DNA of 64,000 bases from Fen-671 sp963794745 (GTDB taxonomy: Bacteria > Actinomycetota > Acidimicrobiia > Acidimicrobiales > Palsa-688). The notes under the pieces were generated by a model. It saw nothing but the letters and a program-made list of their open reading frames with translations. It did no database searches and was not told where the DNA came from. Position numbers and translations under genes: made by a program. Below are positions 16,551 to 25,962 of this stretch, in pieces (the first letter of the stretch is position 1; every line of letters begins with the position of its first letter). The stretch spans positions 901,607 through 965,606 of the forward strand of contig CAWCEZ010000010.1 in assembly GCA_963794745.1 (NCBI GenBank). The letters are read 5' to 3'.

Positions 16551-17540
16551 GTGGTGACGACTGCCACGGAGCTCCCTCCGGTCATCGTCAGCGACACGTT
16601 GGACTCTCCACGGGCCATCCAAAGCCCGCGCTCTTCCCTGGACAGGCTGTTCCGGGTGGTGCTGATGGCCTGTGCCGGCACCGTCGTCCTGCTCATCTTT
16701 GCCATCATTTTGTTCCTCGCCCAGAAGGCTTGGCCGGTGCTTCAGAGCAGCGGGTTGAGCTTCTTCACAACCTCAGTGTGGAGGCCAGGGACGATTGGCC
16801 AGTACGGGATATTGGGCGACCTCATCGGGACGGTCACGGTCGCCGTGGTCGCTTTGGTGTTCGCTTTCCCGATCTCGCTGGCTACTGCCCTCGCCATCAA
16901 CCAGTACGTCCCGGGGGGCGCCCGGCGCGTCCTCATAATGCTCGTCGACCTCTTAGCCGCTGTCCCGAGCCTGGTTTACGGCCTTTGGGGGGTTCTCGTC
17001 TTTGATGCCTGGCTTACCGGGCCGACGACCTGGATGAGCAAGTACGCCGCGTTTTTCCCCTTGTTCCGGCCCGGGCCAGGCGCGCTCGGCCGCTCGCTGT
17101 TCGCGTGTGGCCTCGTGGTGGCGATCATGGTGACGCCTATCATCACCTCGGTCAGCCGAGAGGTCATGTCGCAGACCCCGGTCGAACAGTGCGAAGGGGC
17201 GTTGGCTCTCGGTGGGACCAAATGGGGTGTGATCACCGACGTCATCCTCCCCTTTTCTCGCAATGGGATCATCGGCGCGGCCCTCCTAGGCCTCGGCCGG
17301 GCTCTCGGCGAGACAATGGCAGTAACCCTGATCCTGTCCATCACGGCAGTCCCGACCAGCCACATCCTCTACGCAGGGGGTGGGACGGTCCCTGCGCTCA
17401 TCGTCGACTGGTACTCACAAGTCGGGCCCGGACGGGGCCTCGACGCGCTGACGCTGGCCGGCCTAACACTGTTCGCACTCACGCTTGGTGTAAATATCTT
17501 CGCTCGCATGATCGTCTCCAAAAGTGGCAGGGTGGCGTGA
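16551..17540 (+). CDS. pstC: Phosphate ABC transporter permease PstC
   Basis: 329 residues, a normal length. One of two membrane subunits that move phosphate handed over by PstS. Six helices and the coupling loop to PstB (EGALALGGTKWGVITDVILP) are clear, followed by ALGETMAVTLILS, a strong PstC sign. The frame starts at either of two adjacent GTG codons (16551, 16554). First gene of a run in which almost every stop overlaps the next start, through to pstB at 25909. It overlaps pstA by GTGA. Confidence 0.93.
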   Translation: MVTTATELPPVIVSDTLDSPRAIQSPRSSLDRLFRVVLMACAGTVVLLIFAIILFLAQKAWPVLQSSGLSFFTTSVWRPGTIGQYGILGDLIGTVTVAVVALVFAFPISLATALAINQYVPGGARRVLIMLVDLLAAVPSLVYGLWGVLVFDAWLTGPTTWMSKYAAFFPLFRPGPGALGRSLFACGLVVAIMVTPIITSVSREVMSQTPVEQCEGALALGGTKWGVITDVILPFSRNGIIGAALLGLGRALGETMAVTLILSITAVPTSHILYAGGGTVPALIVDWYSQVGPGRGLDALTLAGLTLFALTLGVNIFARMIVSKSGRVA

Positions 17541-18697
17541 CTTCCACGATGATCGGGCCGACGACCGAGCCACGTGACCTTGACACGCCCAGGCGGCTTT
17601 CTGTCATCACCCGTGAAGATGCGGCCGAATTCGCGGTGTCTGTAGTGGCGGCCGCTTGCCTCGTAGCAGTGGCGTTCGTCTTGGCTGGGTTCGGCACGAC
17701 TGACTGGCTGGGCTTCCTCATCTGCTGGATGGCAGTCTTCGTAGCTAATTACGTCGGGGTCAGCGCGAAGCGCCATGGCGCCCTGGTGGCAAAAGACCGG
17801 CTCGCGCGCCTGTGGGTTATTGCTGGCGCGTCGGTGGCGCTGGGCGCCCTGGGTTGCATCCTGTTCTACGTATTGGTGAACGGCTGGTACGCCGCGTTCG
17901 GCCACGAGTTCCCAACCTTTTGGACTCACGACTTCAGCAGAGGTGGAGTGCTCGACACCAAGGCACGTGTCGGGGCCCTGCACGCCATTGTCGGCACATT
18001 GGAGCAGGTTGGTCTCGCTACCATCGCCACCACACCACTAGCCATCCTGGCCGCGGTCTACCTGAACGAGATGCCAGGCAAGCTTGCAACGCCTTTGAGG
18101 ATAGTCGTGGACGCGATGAGTGGGATGCCCTCGGTAATCGCCGGCCTGTTCATATACATCATTTGGGTAGTCCCGAGGAAGTTGCACGGCTTTTCCGGAC
18201 TGGCGGCTGCCATGGCGATAGCAATAATCATGATGCCCACGGTTATCCGCACTGCCGAAGAGGTCCTCCGCCTCGTCCCAGGCACACTTCGAGAAGCAGC
18301 ACTCGCGCTCGGTTCGCCAGAGCGACGGATGGTGCTAAAGGTAGTGTTGCCGACCGCAAGAGCCGGGCTTGTAACGGCGGTTATCCTCGGGGTCGCACGC
18401 GCAACGGGTGAGACCGCCCCGGTCCTACTGACCGCCGGGGGGAACCCCCGGATGAACGTCTCACCTTTCTCGGGCCCTCAGGCCGACCTCCCCCAGCAGG
18501 TCTACAGCTGGTTCCAGACGGCTGGGCCGACAAGCTTGCATGAGACTTGGGGGGGCGCCCTGGTCCTGATCCTCGTGGTACTGACCCTTTTTATCCTGGC
18601 CCGTCTGCTCGGGGCCGGAAGGTCCGCCCGCGCAAAGAGAAGAAGGTCCGCCCGTAGGGAAAAGAGAGGGGTTACCGGGCAACCCCTTACCGCTTGA
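17537..18697 (+). CDS. pstA: Phosphate ABC transporter permease PstA
   Basis: 386 residues, longer than the usual 280-300 because of an N-terminal extension with two extra hydrophobic segments. The permease core is typical: VVDAMSGMPSVIAGLFIY, the coupling loop EAALALGSPERRMVLKVVLP, and ARATGETAPVLLTAGG. The C-terminus is basic (GRSARAKRRRSARREKR). The GTG at 17537 overlaps the pstC stop. Works with PstC in the membrane. The first PstS gene starts 20 bp downstream. Confidence 0.93.
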   Translation: MTSTMIGPTTEPRDLDTPRRLSVITREDAAEFAVSVVAAACLVAVAFVLAGFGTTDWLGFLICWMAVFVANYVGVSAKRHGALVAKDRLARLWVIAGASVALGALGCILFYVLVNGWYAAFGHEFPTFWTHDFSRGGVLDTKARVGALHAIVGTLEQVGLATIATTPLAILAAVYLNEMPGKLATPLRIVVDAMSGMPSVIAGLFIYIIWVVPRKLHGFSGLAAAMAIAIIMMPTVIRTAEEVLRLVPGTLREAALALGSPERRMVLKVVLPTARAGLVTAVILGVARATGETAPVLLTAGGNPRMNVSPFSGPQADLPQQVYSWFQTAGPTSLHETWGGALVLILVVLTLFILARLLGAGRSARAKRRRSARREKRGVTGQPLTA

Positions 18698-18717
18698 CTA
18701 CTCAAAGGAGTTTTTGT

Positions 18718-20807
18718 ATGCCCGGAAGTCACTTCCTTCGACGAGTTAGTGCAGTCGTCATGGGCGTTGTCCTGTTTGCGGCCGGCACTGCCCCCGCCGA
18801 TGCAGCGACGACGCTTGCTGGGGGCGGGTCGTCGTTCGCAGGAATCGAAATGGACCAATGGACCGACGACGTCCAGAGCATCGTCCCGCCCGTGCAAATC
18901 AGCTACACCCCATCGAGCTCAGGCAACGGCCGCAATGACTTCCGAGCGGGGACTTACCCCTTCGCTGTGTCTGACATCCCATACCAAGGGCAAGAGGCGG
19001 GCGGCGACGTCCCGCCTAGTTGGACCTTCGATTACATCCCCGTTACGGCCGGTGGCCTCAGTTTCATGTACAACTTGCCGGGCGTAACGACGCTAAAGCT
19101 GAACGCGGCCGTCGCGTGCGGGATCTTTACCGACGAGATCACCAGTTGGAACGACCCGGCGATCGCGGCTCTCAACCCGGGGGTGAGCCTGCCCAGTCAG
19201 CAGATCATCCCCGTGCTCCGGGGCGATAACTCTGGCACCACTTGGGTACTCGAGGACTGGTGCATCACTGAGGCACCAACTGTTTGGGCCAGCTTTGTCA
19301 GTTATGTCAATGCCAACGCGGAAAATGTTGTACCGCCTATCACCACCACTTCCCCTAGTTCTCAGTTCCCGGCGATTGCTTCCGCACAGACCGCCCAGGG
19401 CGACTCGGGCACCGCGGCTGTCGTAGGGTCAAGTACTGGCACCTACGACATAACTTATGTCGAGCCAGAGTATGCAAGAGAGTACGGCAACAAGCCTGTC
19501 GCATACGTCCAGAACTCATCGGGTGACTATGTCCAGCCGACCCCCGAGAACGTAGCTGGAGCACTCTCTTACGCTAGTGCCCAATCCAACGGTATCCAGG
19601 TACTCAATTTCAATGGCTCCGGGTGCAACGTGTACAACCCCGCGACGTACTCGTACATGCTCGTCCGTACGGATGGCTCGTATGGGACTGGTTATGGTCA
19701 GACCATCGGCGGGTTCCTCAACTACGTCCTCACTGTTGGCGAAAAAGAGGCTTCCTCTATCGATTACGCGTCCATCGGGCTATCGCTCGAACAGTACGGT
19801 ATCCAGCAAGCCCAGAACGTCCCTGGCTACCCTGCGCTCACCGCGGACGAACAGTCGAACTTTGCAGCTGGGGACGTGACGCCGTCGATAGTCCAGTCGA
19901 CCCCGTGCGGAGCTGCTTTCCAGTTGGCCGCCCCAGCCTCGACCACTACCACAGTTGCTCCGACGACCACTACGGCCGCGACGACGACTACCACGGCCGC
20001 GACGACGACGACTGCCGCTGCAACAACGACGACCGCCGCCGGGGCCCCGACCACGGCTGCCGGTGCCCCGACCACGGCCGCCGGGGCCCCGACCACCGCT
20101 TCGCAGAGCACGGCCACGACAGCGCACCCCACGACTGCCACGACCGCGCATGGCACCACAGCCACGACCGCGCATGCCACGACGGCCACCACTGGCCGGA
20201 CGACGGCCACCACTGCCCGGACCACTGCCACCAGCGGCGCGACAACGGCCACGACCACCCGGACCGGCCCCGCGCCGCCCACCACGGCGGCTGGCAAGAG
20301 CGCGAAGGGCGCGCCCCCGACCACTCCCACGACAGCACGCAACACGCCAGGCTCGGCGACAGCGACGACGGCCCCTCGGTCCGGGACCGTTGGGGCTACG
20401 ACGCCCACGAGCGCGGCCGGCCCGGCCCCGCATCGGCGGGCACGCCCACTACCCAGCCGGCCACGCGCGGCTCCCACTCGTCGGCACCGACGACCGCCAA
20501 CCCGACAGGGACCGTCCCGACAGGCATCGGGACGACAGTCCCTGGCGCACCGGCGACTTCACCGGCCGGGTCGGCTACAACCACACCGGGTGCTCCCGCT
20601 ACTACCGCGCCCGCAGGATCTGCCGTGGGGGCGTCGGGGACAACCGTGCCAGGGTCTTCGAGCCCAGCTGTCTCGCCCACCGTCTCACTCACGAATAACG
20701 GCCCAAACGCCCAGACTGGCGGCCAACAGGTCTTCCTGGTGATTGCCGGCCTCAGCATCGCCACGGTGTCTGAGCTGGCCCGCAGGCGCCTGCGGAAGGC
20801 GCGATGA
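18718..20807 (+). CDS. pstS: Surface PstS phosphate-binding protein with Thr-rich stalk (frameshifted)
   Basis: AAAGGAG precedes the ATG at 18718. Signal peptide, then a PstS domain: LAGGGSSF, PSSSGNGRNDF, GIFTDEITSWNDPAIAALNP and the phosphate loop VLRGDNSGTTW. From about residue 400 a Thr/Ala stalk begins. The frame from 18718 then loses sense near 20422-20430 (a GGCCCGGCCCCG run); one base over, the text goes on as SAGTPTTQPATRG and on to a proper anchor: NAQTG (20706-20720), a helix (VFLVIAGLSIATV) and RRRLRKAR, ending at 20807. A one-base deletion or data error is the simplest reading. The stop overlaps the next ATG, as in the rest of the operon, which supports 20807 as the true end. Confidence 0.85.
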
Positions 20808-22981
20808 GCTATCTCCGCCTTGTCGCGCTCGGAGTCTGCTCCGCCGTCGGGGGCCTCCTAGCGGTGATGTCCCCCTCTCCGGGAGGGGGCGCTGCGTCCG
20901 CTGCTGAGACTACGACGACGGTCTTTCAGACCGTACCCGGGCTGGTCCAGGGCGAGGGAGGGATGTTCGACCAACCTTGGTGGGATGCCATCGTGGCTTC
21001 CTCGCCACCGTCATACGGTGCCGACCCGGTGCAGTTTGGCAATGGCCCGGATATGGACCAAGCACGTGAGGACCTTGTTACAGGACAGGATGATTTCGCC
21101 GTTGCGGAGGGGCCTTTGACTGGGCCGCTGTGCACTTCGGGAATGACAACTACCTCGCTCGGCCAGTCGTGCGCCATGTCCGACGACATCGGCCTCTATT
21201 CGGACGAGACGGGCACGGCGGCGGCTAACAGCATCACGGTCGCCTACATCCCGGTCGCCCTGGAAGCGGTCGCTGTGCCGTTCATCGTTATCCCACCAAC
21301 AGGATGTTCTCAGACCAACGGTGCCGGGACTGTAGCTAACCCTTACGGCTGCACCTTGCTCCCGACCGTCAAAATGTCACCTTCAACACTCCAGACTGTG
21401 TTCGAGGGCGCCTCCCCAAACTGGAGCATCCCGGCGATCGAGACGGACAATGGAGGTCAGGGGTTCTCCTCGACTCAGACAGACGGGCTCCCCTTCCCCG
21501 CCACTCTGGTCGACGCCGATGCGTCAACCTCGGCGCTCGTGAGCTATTTCCTGGCCAACCCGCAGGCGCAGTCTGCCTGGGACCAGTGGACTACGCAGTT
21601 CGGTACGCCTGCGAACACCGTACTGTACGAGTGGCCCAAGAGGGCCCCGACGAGCGAGGGGAGCCAGTTCCAGGAGTCGGACATGATCGCCGACCTTGTG
21701 CCGGCGAACCCGGCAGTGGCCTCGGAGGCTAACGTCATGGGCGCTTGGGCGCCGCAGTTCAGTATCACTGCCATCCCGTGGTCCTGGACGTTCCCGAGTT
21801 ACACCAAGTACCCGGTCGCCAACCTCCCTGACATTTCGATCGAAAACGCGGCAGGCGCATTCGTCGAACCTAGCTATACATCCATGGAGGCGGCCTTTGC
21901 TCATGCCACAGTCGACGCATCGAGCAATCTCCTGACATTTAGCGATAGCTCTTCCGACGTAGCGGCCTACCCGGCGGAAATGATGACTGCCGACTATGTG
22001 GAGGTGCCGCTCGACGGCGAGCTCCCTGACAAGGCCTCGACTTTGGCCGGGTTTGTAAAGTACTTAGTGAGCCCCGCGGGTCAGAGCGCGATCTGTTCGG
22101 CCGGTTACCTGCCTGTCGTCCAGACCGGCCTCAATACTTCGGAGTGCCCGCTGTCGAATGTCCCTACCGCTGCAGCGACGCTCTCGGCGAGCATCGCGGC
22201 ACAGGACGCCGAGGTCGTCACCCAACTGCAAGCCGAAGCGACTGCTGGCTCGCCTACGACGACAACGTCGTCCACGACCACCTCCTCGTCCACGACCACG
22301 ACGTCGTCAACCACCACAACGTCGTCAACCACCACGACGTCGTCAACCACAACTACGTCGTCCACCACAACTACGACCTCGCCAACCACCACCTCATCGT
22401 CCACAACCACGACTTCGCCAACGACTTCGCCAACAACCACAACGATTGCGCCTACGTCAACAACTCTTACGCCTACGGTCACGACCCTACCGTCCACGTC
22501 CACGACGATGGTTGCAACCGCCAATACGGCACCGTCGCCTTCGACGACGTCGCCGCTCACCAGTGGGGTCACACCTCCAGCTACAACCCTTCCTTCTGCC
22601 ACGACTCTTGCCTCTGCCACAACGCTGGTAACTGCGACGACCCTGCCGGCGACCCTGCCGTCGACCACCCTGCCGTCGACGATAGAGCCACCGCCTGTCA
22701 CAACGATGGGGCCGTCGACCACGGTTACTTCTCTAGTAGGTGCGGTGGTGCCTAACCCGAACACTCCGGAAACCACGGCCGTAGTGACCAAGGGTGCGTC
22801 AGGCGACGCTCCCCCGGGACCGAGCGTGACCACAGCGCCAAGCGGCTCGTCAGGTTTGGCTTACACGGGTAGCGGCTCTTTGTGGGTCGGCGCCCCGGGC
22901 CTCGCGCTCCTCGCGGTCGGGGAAGTTGGGCGTCGAGTGTTAGCTCGGCGCCGCAAGTCCGGGGGAGCTCCCGCTACATGA
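20804..22981 (+). CDS. Second PstS-type surface protein with LAYTG sorting signal
   Basis: 725 residues; ATG overlaps the previous stop (ATGA). Signal peptide, then a binding-protein-like domain to about residue 480 with PstS-type landmarks (MSPSTLQTVFEGASPNW, PASQ-like ends such as YLVSPAGQSAICSAGYLP). Residues about 485-690 are a Thr/Ser stalk. The end is LAYTG (22856-22870), a helix and RRVLARRRK. It is more diverged than the 18718 protein, so it may bind phosphate, another phosphorus compound, or nothing. It is coupled to the sortase gene by ATGA, which strongly suggests that sortase anchors it. Confidence 0.82.
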   Translation: MSYLRLVALGVCSAVGGLLAVMSPSPGGGAASAAETTTTVFQTVPGLVQGEGGMFDQPWWDAIVASSPPSYGADPVQFGNGPDMDQAREDLVTGQDDFAVAEGPLTGPLCTSGMTTTSLGQSCAMSDDIGLYSDETGTAAANSITVAYIPVALEAVAVPFIVIPPTGCSQTNGAGTVANPYGCTLLPTVKMSPSTLQTVFEGASPNWSIPAIETDNGGQGFSSTQTDGLPFPATLVDADASTSALVSYFLANPQAQSAWDQWTTQFGTPANTVLYEWPKRAPTSEGSQFQESDMIADLVPANPAVASEANVMGAWAPQFSITAIPWSWTFPSYTKYPVANLPDISIENAAGAFVEPSYTSMEAAFAHATVDASSNLLTFSDSSSDVAAYPAEMMTADYVEVPLDGELPDKASTLAGFVKYLVSPAGQSAICSAGYLPVVQTGLNTSECPLSNVPTAAATLSASIAAQDAEVVTQLQAEATAGSPTTTTSSTTTSSSTTTTSSTTTTSSTTTTSSTTTTSSTTTTTSPTTTSSSTTTTSPTTSPTTTTIAPTSTTLTPTVTTLPSTSTTMVATANTAPSPSTTSPLTSGVTPPATTLPSATTLASATTLVTATTLPATLPSTTLPSTIEPPPVTTMGPSTTVTSLVGAVVPNPNTPETTAVVTKGASGDAPPGPSVTTAPSGSSGLAYTGSGSLWVGAPGLALLAVGEVGRRVLARRRKSGGAPAT

Positions 22982-24669
22982 CCGACGTCTTAGCCCGCGG
23001 GCATGGCACTGCTCCTAGCTCTAACGAGGACAAAGACGGCGAGAAATTCTCTCTCGACGAACAGACCAAGCAGCTCTTGCGTTTGCTTGTCGGGGATGGT
23101 CGGAGCCCCGCAGGTGAGCCGAGCAGGCCAGTCGACTGGGACTCGATCTGGTCATTGGCAGAGAACGGGAGTTCCCAGGAAGCGGCACTCGGGTCGGCCG
23201 TGCTTGCCGCCGAGGAGGCCCTGGTTGGAGAGAGGCCGACTACCCCGTCTGCTCTGTTGGCCCGTACCCGGCACGACGTCGGCCGGACGGCTAGCCCGTC
23301 TGAAATACTGGTTGGGCCCGGTCGGGATGAGCGTGACCCGCTAACTGCCTTGCCGCCGGCTCGAACCGCCGTGGCACACCCGGAGTTGTCGAAAAAGCTG
23401 CGCGCGGCCGTGGCCGGAGCGACATGGGTGCGTAACGTCGGGATCATCGTGGTGCTTTTTGCCGTCTGGCAGCTATGGGGTACTGGCATAGCGGAGGCTC
23501 ACGCTCAGCACCATTTGAAGGCCGAGTACGCCCTGCTTGTCAGCGCGCAGGCGAGTGGTCGTCTCTCATCAGGCGACCAGGCCACCGTTGCGCCGAGCGG
23601 GACGGCCAATCCAAGGACGCCGGTCGCAGCAACGACAGCCGAAAAGACGGCAATAGCCGCTGTCAGGGGTGCCAAGGCGCGAGCCTTATCGGGGAGCGGT
23701 CAAGCCCAAAGCGGCACGACTGGGGCCGCAAGTTACGCGCAGACTCGGGCTTTCGTCGAAGGGGCGTTGCCCGGGGGAGTGCTCGGGCGCATCCGTATCC
23801 CGGCGGCGGGTGTCGATCGCTACTTCGTCGAAGGTGTGGGGGAGGCGCAGCTCCAACAAGGCCCGGGGCGATATCCTGGTTCAGGCCTTCCCGGTCAGCC
23901 GGGGAACCTTGCGATCGCGGGTCACCGCACCACCTATGGGGCGCCGTTCTTCGAACTCGATCACGTTCGCGTAGGCGACGACGTGATCATCGATGTCCCT
24001 CAGGGACGGGCAATCTATGTAGTTTCGCAGCCGCCCTTCGCCGTGTCTCCTTATGACACCAACGTGTTGGATGATTTCGGGGACTCTCGCTTGACTCTTA
24101 CCACCTGCAACCCTCCTTTTTTCGCCACAACAAGGCTGATCGTGATTGCGGAGCTAAGTGAATGGCTGCCCACCGGCGCTCGGATCCCTGTTACCAGCGC
24201 CGGTACCGACCCGGCGCACATGAGCCGGAGCGCTCCGAAGTCATCGACGCGTCCGCTGGTATTTGGTGCTCGAGCCCCAGACCCAGCCCACGACGAAACG
24301 CCCTCGCCGCGGACCGGGGTAGTGCGCGCGCCGCTGTCAGCTCCAATGTCATCAGCGGACGCCGCGGTCGCGGGGACGGTCCCGACGGCTACCTCGACGA
24401 GCGGAACGGTCGGAACAGGAAGGCAACGCGCCAAGGGCGCTTCGGGTATTCGCCAGGGTCTGGCTGACGACGGTTCCGGCTGGCACTTCGGCGAAATCCC
24501 TATAGTTTTAGCCGTCTTGATCGTTCTAGCCATCCTGGGTGCGCTCTACGGTCGGGTTGCGAAGATTTTCGTCGGAGGACCGCGCTGGATGGTAATGGTG
24601 CCTATGTGGGCAGCCGGGCTGCTCGCTCTGTTCAAGGTACTCGGGCTTCTCCTACCGGCGGACCTGTGA
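22978..24669 (+). CDS. Class E type sortase, inside the pst operon
   Basis: 563 residues. A soluble N-terminal part (about 140 residues) leads to a helix (NVGIIVVLFAVWQLWG), an Ala-rich spacer, and the sortase domain from about residue 264. Catalytic residues: His316 (IAGHRTTYG), Cys377 (LTLTTCNPP) and Arg386 (ATTRLIVI). Two more helices end the protein, which is larger than usual. Class E sortases attach LAxTG proteins to the wall in high-GC actinobacteria. Three such tails occur in the window (14949, 18718, 20804), two of them in this operon. ATG overlaps the upstream stop; its own stop overlaps the next GTG. Confidence 0.9.
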   Translation: MTDVLARGHGTAPSSNEDKDGEKFSLDEQTKQLLRLLVGDGRSPAGEPSRPVDWDSIWSLAENGSSQEAALGSAVLAAEEALVGERPTTPSALLARTRHDVGRTASPSEILVGPGRDERDPLTALPPARTAVAHPELSKKLRAAVAGATWVRNVGIIVVLFAVWQLWGTGIAEAHAQHHLKAEYALLVSAQASGRLSSGDQATVAPSGTANPRTPVAATTAEKTAIAAVRGAKARALSGSGQAQSGTTGAASYAQTRAFVEGALPGGVLGRIRIPAAGVDRYFVEGVGEAQLQQGPGRYPGSGLPGQPGNLAIAGHRTTYGAPFFELDHVRVGDDVIIDVPQGRAIYVVSQPPFAVSPYDTNVLDDFGDSRLTLTTCNPPFFATTRLIVIAELSEWLPTGARIPVTSAGTDPAHMSRSAPKSSTRPLVFGARAPDPAHDETPSPRTGVVRAPLSAPMSSADAAVAGTVPTATSTSGTVGTGRQRAKGASGIRQGLADDGSGWHFGEIPIVLAVLIVLAILGALYGRVAKIFVGGPRWMVMVPMWAAGLLALFKVLGLLLPADL

Positions 24670-24926
24670 GCAGCCTGATGGCACGTGCCCGCACTGACGC
24701 ACTAGAACGCTTTATCGAGCCGGGGCGTGGGGCGTTCGAGGTTTCCTTAGCTCTATGTGCCTTGGCTTTGGCCTTCCCATGGGTGGCCGTCGGAGGCGCG
24801 GCGGCAGCGGCCCTCGCATGGCACCGAGGCTCTCCGCGCGCGTGGCTTGTGCTCGTCGTCGCGGCTTGGTGTTGTTTCTTGGGCCTCGGGATCAGGCAGT
24901 ACCTAGGATTTGGGATGTTCCCGTGA
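24666..24926 (+). CDS. Small two-helix membrane protein in pst operon
   Basis: 86 residues from a GTG that overlaps the sortase stop (GTGA), ending in a GTGA overlap with pstB. After a charged start (RARTDALERFIEPGRG) there are two hydrophobic segments (VSLALCALALAFPWVAVGGA and AWLVLVVAAWCCFLGLGI). The tight coupling on both sides argues for a real gene. No family recognised; a helper of the sortase or of the transporter is possible. Confidence 0.7.
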   Translation: MSSLMARARTDALERFIEPGRGAFEVSLALCALALAFPWVAVGGAAAAALAWHRGSPRAWLVLVVAAWCCFLGLGIRQYLGFGMFP

Positions 24927-25909
24927 GCGGTCATGAGGGCGAGCAGGTTGGGGCGACGCTACCCTGGGCGCCCTCGCCAGATGTCCGCACTCGTCCGGCC
25001 GCGGTCTCCCCACCTGAAGCCCCCCCTGGGCCGCCCTTGACGTGGCCAGATGGCCCCGGCACCGCGACCCAGGACGGTTCAAGCCACGTTGAGTTAAGGG
25101 ACCTCGATGCAAGTGGCGGGCCAAATAGTGGTCCTACTAGGGGTGTCCTTGAGGCGCGCGAGGTCTCTTGCTGGTTTGGGAGCGCCAAGGTCCTTGAGCG
25201 TGTCTCGTTGATAATGCGCCCACGGGAAGTGACTGCCTTGATCGGGCCATCAGGTTGCGGCAAGTCGACCTTCTTGCGCACGCTAAATCGAATGCACGAG
25301 CTGGTGCCTATCGCGCGATTGTCCGGGCATGTGCTCTTGGATGGCAAGGACATCTACGGACAAGGCGTACGCGTTACCGATACGCGACTCAAAATAGGCA
25401 TGGTTTTCCAGAAACCGAACCCTTTCCCATCGATGACGATCGCTCAGAACGTCCTTGCTGGTTTGCGGCTCTCCGGGCTCAAAGTCAACAACAAGGACGC
25501 CCTTGTTCAGGAGTGCTTAAGGCGAGCTGGGCTCTGGAAAGAGACCCGGAACCGGCTTAACGAGTCAGGCGCCGCGCTCTCGGGTGGCCAGCAGCAGCGC
25601 CTCTGTATCGCACGCGCTCTCGCTGTAAAGCCCGAGGTGCTGCTAATGGACGAGCCCTGCTCAGCTCTCGACCCGATATCCACAGGTGTCATCGAGGAAA
25701 CGATACGTGAGTTGAGCAAAGAGATCACCATCGTCATCGTGACCCACAACATGCAGCAGGCGCAGCGCGTCTCGCAAAACTGCGCTCTGTTTCTCCTCGA
25801 CGGTGAGGGTCAGCCCGGTCACATCGTCGAGCAGGGCCTCACACGACAGCTTTTCGGCGCTCCACAGGACCCGCGAACCGCTGACTACGTAGGTGGTCGG
25901 TTTGGCTAG
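24923..25909 (+). CDS. pstB: Phosphate ABC transporter ATPase PstB
   Basis: 328 residues. All ABC motifs are intact: Walker A GPSGCGKST (108-116), Q-loop FQKPNPFPS with Gln163, signature LSGGQQQR (219-226), Walker B VLLMDEP (239-245) and H-loop His275. FQKPNPFPS and LNRMHEL are diagnostic of PstB. The first 70 or so residues are an extra Pro/Ala-rich, probably disordered extension; an internal start near the ABC domain cannot be ruled out, but the GTG at 24923 overlaps the preceding stop. It powers phosphate import through PstC/PstA. Last gene of the operon. Confidence 0.93.
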   Translation: MSGHEGEQVGATLPWAPSPDVRTRPAAVSPPEAPPGPPLTWPDGPGTATQDGSSHVELRDLDASGGPNSGPTRGVLEAREVSCWFGSAKVLERVSLIMRPREVTALIGPSGCGKSTFLRTLNRMHELVPIARLSGHVLLDGKDIYGQGVRVTDTRLKIGMVFQKPNPFPSMTIAQNVLAGLRLSGLKVNNKDALVQECLRRAGLWKETRNRLNESGAALSGGQQQRLCIARALAVKPEVLLMDEPCSALDPISTGVIEETIRELSKEITIVIVTHNMQQAQRVSQNCALFLLDGEGQPGHIVEQGLTRQLFGAPQDPRTADYVGGRFG

Positions 25910-25962
25910 GCCTGCCGTCGCGCGCTCGACGCCGGGGTACCACGTTGCGAACGCGATGACCG

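Noticed and set aside
19623..20400. His/Asp-rich frame that looks metal-binding
   Set aside because: It is the shifted reading of the Thr-rich stalk of the PstS gene; only its end, after about 20425, is real coding sequence.
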